DNA of 64,000 bases from Streptomyces sp. RKND-216 (GTDB lineage Bacteria > Actinomycetota > Actinomycetes > Streptomycetales > Streptomycetaceae), in assembly GCF_004795255.1 (NCBI RefSeq), contig NZ_SSBQ01000002.1, positions 3,491,501 to 3,555,500 of the forward strand. The letters run 5' to 3'. Position numbers and translations under genes: made by a program. This document shows positions 60,146 to 64,000 of the stretch, piece after piece. Each line of letters begins with the position of its first letter. The stretch's first letter is position 1. The notes below the pieces were generated by a model. It saw only the letters and a program-made list of their open reading frames with translations, was not told where the DNA came from and searched no databases.

Positions 60146-61117
60146 GTGACCCTCTCCTACGCCGACGTGACCGCCGCCCGGGCGCGGATCGCCGGCCACA
60201 CTCGGTCGGTGGCGCTGTCCGCGCCGGAGCCCGTCGGCTGCGCGGGCGAGGGCTCCGGGGGTGGGGAGGCGCGACTGACCCTCGCATACGAGTTCGCCCA
60301 GCACACCGGCTCGTTCAAGGCCCGCGGCGCCGCCAACTTCGCCGCCGCGCACGCCGAGGCGGGGGCGCTGCCGCCGTCCGGCCTGGTCATCGCGAGCGGC
60401 GGCAACGCCGGGCTCGCCTGCGCCTGGGCGGCACGCCGGCACGGCGTGCCCGCCACCGTCTTCCTCCCCGGGACCGCACCCGCGGTCAAGGTCGCCCGTC
60501 TGCACGCGCTCGGCGCCGACGTACGGCAGGTGGGCACCGAGTACGCCGACGCGCTGGAGGCCTCGCGGACGTTCGCCGCCGAGACCGGAGCCCTGCCCAG
60601 CCACGCCTACGACCTGCCGCACATCGCCGCAGGCGCCGGCACGCTGCTGGAGGAGATCCACGACGCACGCCCCGACGTGGACACCGTCGTGGTGGCGGTG
60701 GGCGGAGGCGGCCTCTTCGCCGGTGTCACGGCCGCCGCGCACGAGCACGGCATCCGCGTCGTGGCGGCCGAGCCGGAGCACTGCCGGGCGCTGAACGCCG
60801 CACTGGAGGCGGGGTCGCCCGTCGACGTCCCCGTACGGTCGGTCGCCGCCGACGCCCTCGGCGCGCGCCGGGCCACGCCCATGGCCGTCGACTGGGCGCA
60901 GCGGGCGGATGTGGTGTCGCTGCTCGTGCCGGACGAGATGATCGTCGCCGCGCGGCAGGCCCTGTGGGACGAACGGCGCCTCGCCGTGGAGCACGCCGCG
61001 GCCACCGCCTGGGCGGCCCTGCGCACCGGCGCCTACCGGCCTGCCCCCGGCGAACACGTCTGCCTCGTGCTCTGCGGCGCCAACACCGACCCCTCCGACC
61101 TCACCGGCCCGCGCTGA
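60146..61117 (+). CDS. PLP-dependent serine/threonine dehydratase family protein
   Basis: 323 residues from GTG 60146. Fold type II PLP enzyme: the PLP lysine is in HTGSFKARGAANF (Lys58), with ASGGNAGLACAWAA for substrate carboxylate binding and the phosphate loop VVAVGGGGLFAGV. The length and motifs match threonine/serine dehydratases without a regulatory ACT domain, which deaminate Ser or Thr to pyruvate or 2-oxobutyrate. A racemase of the same fold is possible. About 100 bases separate it from the thioesterase gene, and similar genes occur in Streptomyces outside such clusters, so it is probably not part of the peptide cluster. Confidence 0.8.
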   Translation: MTLSYADVTAARARIAGHTRSVALSAPEPVGCAGEGSGGGEARLTLAYEFAQHTGSFKARGAANFAAAHAEAGALPPSGLVIASGGNAGLACAWAARRHGVPATVFLPGTAPAVKVARLHALGADVRQVGTEYADALEASRTFAAETGALPSHAYDLPHIAAGAGTLLEEIHDARPDVDTVVVAVGGGGLFAGVTAAAHEHGIRVVAAEPEHCRALNAALEAGSPVDVPVRSVAADALGARRATPMAVDWAQRADVVSLLVPDEMIVAARQALWDERRLAVEHAAATAWAALRTGAYRPAPGEHVCLVLCGANTDPSDLTGPR

Positions 61118-61273
61118 GAGCACGTCGCAGCGCGGCAGCGGTCTCCGACGCCCCGAGGACCGGGGCCGCGCACCGTGCACGACCTGTTCGGGCGGAGTTC
61201 GCCGGGTGCGGTGAGCGGGGATAGCGTGCGGGGGCACGGATCGAGCGGGGCGGGAGAAGGAGAGCGCGGCACC

Positions 61274-62011
61274 ATGGCCGACTGGCTGTCACCGGAGTCG
61301 GTGAGTGAGGTGACCCGGGTGCTGGACCTGGCCGGCGTGTTCGCCAACGGGCTCCTCGGCGGGGTGCTGGCGCGCGGGAGGAAGCTCGACCTGCTCGGCT
61401 TCCTGCTGATCGGCGTCGTGTCCGGGCTCGGCGGTGGCGTGATCCGCGACGTGCTGCTCCAGAACGGCCCCCCGGTGGCCCTGACCGACTACGCCTACCT
61501 GCCGGTGGCCGTGGCCGGCAGCATGCTGGCGTTCGCCATCGACCTGCGCCGGCAGGTGTCCGGGCTCGTCTTCAACGTCCTGGACGCCGCGGTGCTCAGC
61601 TTCTGGGCGGTGGCGGGGGCGCAGATGACGCTCGCGGCGGGCCTGGGCTGGCTGCCGGCCGTGCTGCTCGGCATGACGACGGCCGTCGGCGGCGGTGCCG
61701 TACGCGACCTCCTGCTCGGCACCACCCCGGGCATCCTCCTCAACGGCAGCCCGCTGTACGCGACGGTCGCGCTGCTGGTAAGCGGCGTCATGGTGATCTG
61801 CACGGAGCTCGGCGCGGCGACCATCGGGATCGTCGCGGGGGTGGGTGCCGGCACGCTGGTGAGGCTGACCGCGCTGCACCGGGTGTGGGTGCTGCCCGGC
61901 GACCGCGACTGGCGGCCGCTGTCGGCGCTGGACCGCTTGCGGCGCCGGGAGGACGAGGTGCGGCGCGAGGACGAGGTCGGGCGCGAGGACGGCGGCGAGA
62001 CCGAAGCGTGA
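61274..62011 (+). CDS. TRIC/UPF0126-family membrane protein
   Basis: 245 residues from ATG 61274, with GAAGGAGAG upstream. Seven hydrophobic helices fill residues 18-205, in two similar halves. The glycine-rich hallmark appears in each: FLLIGVVSGLGGGVIRDVLL and LGMTTAVGGGAVRDLLLG, with GNGxPV-type QNGPPVAL and TPGILLNG following. This is the prokaryotic relative of trimeric intracellular cation channels; bacterial members have been shown to conduct potassium. The C-terminus is a charged tail with a repeated REDEV sequence. It follows the dehydratase in the same direction, about 155 bases away. Confidence 0.85.
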   Translation: MADWLSPESVSEVTRVLDLAGVFANGLLGGVLARGRKLDLLGFLLIGVVSGLGGGVIRDVLLQNGPPVALTDYAYLPVAVAGSMLAFAIDLRRQVSGLVFNVLDAAVLSFWAVAGAQMTLAAGLGWLPAVLLGMTTAVGGGAVRDLLLGTTPGILLNGSPLYATVALLVSGVMVICTELGAATIGIVAGVGAGTLVRLTALHRVWVLPGDRDWRPLSALDRLRRREDEVRREDEVGREDGGETEA

Positions 62012-62117
62012 CCGGGCGGCCGTACAACTCGGCCGGGTGTTCGGAGGTCATGCACCGCGGAGCCCGCGCGGTGGGCTCCCCTTGCACGTGAGAACACCGA
62101 ACTTCCGAGGAGTACGT

Positions 62118-63830
62118 GTGCGACGCGACGCGCGCCCCGGCCGGAGACGCAGCGCCCTTGTCGGCCTGACCGTCGCCGGACTGCTGGCCACGACCACCGC
62201 CGGTGTGGCCCAGGCCGAGGACACCGACGAACCGGGTGCCACGGTCCCCGTGTCCTTCACCGGCCCCGAGAGCTACGCCTTGTCCCTGCAGGCGCAGGAC
62301 CCGCCGCCGGGCGAGTCGTCGTTCGAGATCGGGCTGCGCGCCCCCGGCGATCCCGACCCCGACGGGGACGGGACCTCGCACCCCATCCACCGGGGCGACT
62401 GGACCGTCACCATCGACGCGACCGCGCTCGACGGCGTCGCAGACGTCCATCTGCCCTGCGACGCCGAGGGCCTCGTCGCCACCTGCTCCGGCTATGAGAT
62501 CTACGCGGGCGAGGTCCACAACCAGGACTGGGGCATCGGCCTCGGCGTGAGCGACGAGAGCGCGGCCGGGGACACCGGAGCCATCGTCGTCACCGGCCAG
62601 GGCGAGGGCCTGGAGTTCACCCGCCACACCCTCGACGTACTGGTGGGCGGACCGGAGTTCCGGATGCGCCGGCCCGTGGAGCCGGACGGGTTCGCCGCAG
62701 GTGACGTCTTCAAGGCGCGGATGGCGTTCCGCAACGTAGGCGGGGTCGCCGCCGACGGCGTGGTCCTCCGGTTCACGGGTTCCCGCGGTCTGACCTTCCC
62801 GCAGAAGTTCTCCAACTGCGCCTATGCGAAGGAGAACGAGGACAACCTCATCCGCATGCGGCACGTGGCGCTCTGCACCTTCGAGGGCACCTTCGAGGCG
62901 GGCGCCGCCTACCGCGTGGCGACGCCGGTGAAGGTGAAGGCCGCCGACTTCGCGCTGCGCGACACCTTCGCGTACCGCTTCACCGCCCTCGACCCCGCCG
63001 ACGCGGGCAATCTGCGGGGCGCGGGCACCTACCGGCAGGGGGGCGGCAAGAAGCTCACCCTGGAGCCGGTGCAGGGCGGCGGCACGTACGTCACCTACGC
63101 CGAGGTGGATCTGCCCTCCAGCAACACCTACGACCTCGACCTGGTCGGCGACCGGGTGAAGGGCGCCCAGGGCGACACGGTCCAGGCCACCGTCACCCTG
63201 CACAACCGCGGCCCGGCCTGGATCGGAGCCCTCCGCTCCGGCGGCGAGCCGGTCGACTTCACGGTGCAGGTCCCCGAGGGTGCCACCGTCGTGAACCCGC
63301 CCGCCGACTGCAGCCCGAAGGACCGGGAGAACGGCCGTGTCGTCAGCTTCTGGTGCGGCGGCGACACGCCGTTCCTGGAGAACACCACGCGCGAGTTCAC
63401 CTTCGGCCTGCGCATCGACGAGGTGGTCGAGGGCGCGCTCGGCGAGGCGTCCTTCCCCGGCTGGGAGGACCCCAACGAGGCGGAGCCCGGCAACGACACC
63501 GGGTGGATCGTGCTCAACGGCACCGGGGAGGAAGAGACGCCCGGTGACACCGCCGGTACGGGCGGCCCGGACGACGACGGCTCCGGGAACGGCGGCTCCG
63601 ACGGCTCCGACGACGCCACGACCGACGGCGGTGTCGCGGGCGGCGCCGACGATTCCGGTGCGGACTCCGGCACGGACACCGACGGCGGCAGCCTCGCCCT
63701 CACCGGCACCGGCGCGATGACGCTGGGCGGCTTCGCGCTCGCCCTGCTGGCCGCAGGCGGCACCCTGCTCGTGGTCCGCCGGCGCGGCGCCGTCCCGGCC
63801 ACGGTCCCAACGGACGACGCCGCGGCCTGA
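62118..63830 (+). CDS. Secreted surface protein with LALTG sortase signal
   Basis: 570 residues from GTG 62118, chosen because GAGGAG lies five bases upstream; GTG 62088 is the alternative. A basic n-region and hydrophobic core (SALVGLTVAGLLATTTAGVAQA) form a Sec signal cleaved near AQA-ED. The mature protein is beta-rich, with cysteine pairs (CDAEGLVATC, CAYAKENEDN, C-SPKDREN) and a DUF11-like domain (GDTVQATVTLHNRGPAWIG). A Gly/Ser/Asp linker of about 60 residues follows. The C-terminus has LALTG, a hydrophobic helix and RRR, the LAxTG sorting signal used by class E sortases in Streptomyces. It should end up covalently attached to the cell wall. Function unknown. Confidence 0.85.
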   Translation: MRRDARPGRRRSALVGLTVAGLLATTTAGVAQAEDTDEPGATVPVSFTGPESYALSLQAQDPPPGESSFEIGLRAPGDPDPDGDGTSHPIHRGDWTVTIDATALDGVADVHLPCDAEGLVATCSGYEIYAGEVHNQDWGIGLGVSDESAAGDTGAIVVTGQGEGLEFTRHTLDVLVGGPEFRMRRPVEPDGFAAGDVFKARMAFRNVGGVAADGVVLRFTGSRGLTFPQKFSNCAYAKENEDNLIRMRHVALCTFEGTFEAGAAYRVATPVKVKAADFALRDTFAYRFTALDPADAGNLRGAGTYRQGGGKKLTLEPVQGGGTYVTYAEVDLPSSNTYDLDLVGDRVKGAQGDTVQATVTLHNRGPAWIGALRSGGEPVDFTVQVPEGATVVNPPADCSPKDRENGRVVSFWCGGDTPFLENTTREFTFGLRIDEVVEGALGEASFPGWEDPNEAEPGNDTGWIVLNGTGEEETPGDTAGTGGPDDDGSGNGGSDGSDDATTDGGVAGGADDSGADSGTDTDGGSLALTGTGAMTLGGFALALLAAGGTLLVVRRRGAVPATVPTDDAAA

Positions 63831-63847
63831 CCTCGGGCGATCCGCGC

Positions 63848-63892
63848 ACGTGTCGAAGCTCCCACCCGGGCCGGGTGGGAGCTTCGACACGT
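63848..63892. terminator. 22-bp perfect inverted repeat, terminator of the surface protein gene
   Basis: 63848-63869 is the exact reverse complement of 63871-63892, with a single central base. It begins 18 bases after the stop codon and can end transcription in both directions. Confidence 0.8.
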
Positions 63893-63933
63893 TCCCGGGG
63901 CTCGTCTCCGCCGCCCGCTGGTACAAAGCTGCG

Positions 63934-64000
63934 ATGGCTGATCTCTTCGTCACCGGCCCCGAGGGGCCGATACGGCCGCGGGGCGCGGAGCCCGTGGAGC
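63934..64000 (+). CDS. Start of an unidentified gene, cut by the right window edge
   Basis: An open frame begins at ATG 63934 and reads MADLFVTGPEGPIRPRGAE to the edge (22 codons visible). TACAAA lies six bases before the ATG, a weak match to a leaderless -10 (last base A instead of T), and there is no ribosome site. The stretch is too short to identify. Confidence 0.45.
   Translation, partial: MADLFVTGPEGPIRPRGAEPVE

Noticed and set aside
60146..61117. Ser/Thr dehydratase as a cluster enzyme supplying or modifying threonine.
   Set aside because: It is separated from the thioesterase gene, has its own start region, and similar genes are common outside such clusters. Kept as a neighbour only.

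Overview
The window is very GC-rich (third codon positions are mostly G or C). Its gene set is that of a Streptomyces or close relative: hrdD behind a sigma-R type promoter, a DasR-type operator, sepX/glpR beside glp, a Sfp-type PPTase with large NRPS genes, and a LAxTG surface protein. I could run no searches, so names rest on motifs, lengths and context.

Left part (1-30.7 kb), mostly chromosomal housekeeping. A GH3 glycosidase cut by the left edge carries a DasR-like operator. It is followed by a VanZ-like protein, a lipoprotein, a CoA-disulfide-reductase-like flavoprotein, an HTH_42 protein, a GNAT enzyme, hrdD, a P1-family self-cleaving peptidase, a small conserved protein, a frameshifted mscL, a CpaB-like protein, MTA phosphorylase, an FmdB zinc ribbon, a CPA1 antiporter (apparent CTG start), a striking 7-bp tandem repeat, a penicillin-acylase-family Ntn hydrolase and 5-formyl-THF cyclo-ligase. 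Then comes the conserved galU-glp-moaCB-GNAT-sepX block, tRNA-Ala(CGC), a serine hydrolase, ptsI/ptsH, an aldehyde dehydrogenase, and a histidine kinase/response regulator/DUF4097 operon.

Middle part (30.9-60.0 kb), a non-ribosomal peptide gene cluster. An MMPL transporter and a Sfp-type PPTase lead into a divergent XRE-TPR regulator. Then follows a tightly coupled co-directional run: NRPS1 (C-A-PCP-C-A-PCP-E-C), a SyrP-like Fe(II)/2-oxoglutarate hydroxylase, NRPS2 (degenerate C-A-PCP), NRPS3 (C-A-PCP-C-A-PCP), a cyclic-peptide exporter of the SyrD/PvdE type, an MbtH-like protein, a lysine 6-aminotransferase and a type II thioesterase. Four junctions are ATGA overlaps. Five A and five PCP domains predict a pentapeptide. 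Residue 2 passes an epimerase, residue 4 is threonine by its binding-pocket code, and one residue is probably beta-hydroxylated in trans. No cis thioesterase is present. The C domain that ends NRPS1, followed by a catalytically dead C-like domain at the start of NRPS2 whose gene overlaps the hydroxylase gene, resembles the interface-domain arrangement of beta-hydroxylating siderophore synthetases. Two A-PCP units of NRPS1 share an apparently identical 777-bp block with codon use unlike the rest of the gene, evidence of recent domain exchange. I do not recognise the product.

Right part (60.1-64 kb): a PLP-dependent Ser/Thr dehydratase, a TRIC/UPF0126 membrane protein, a sortase-anchored (LALTG) surface protein, a 22-bp terminator hairpin and the start of one more gene.
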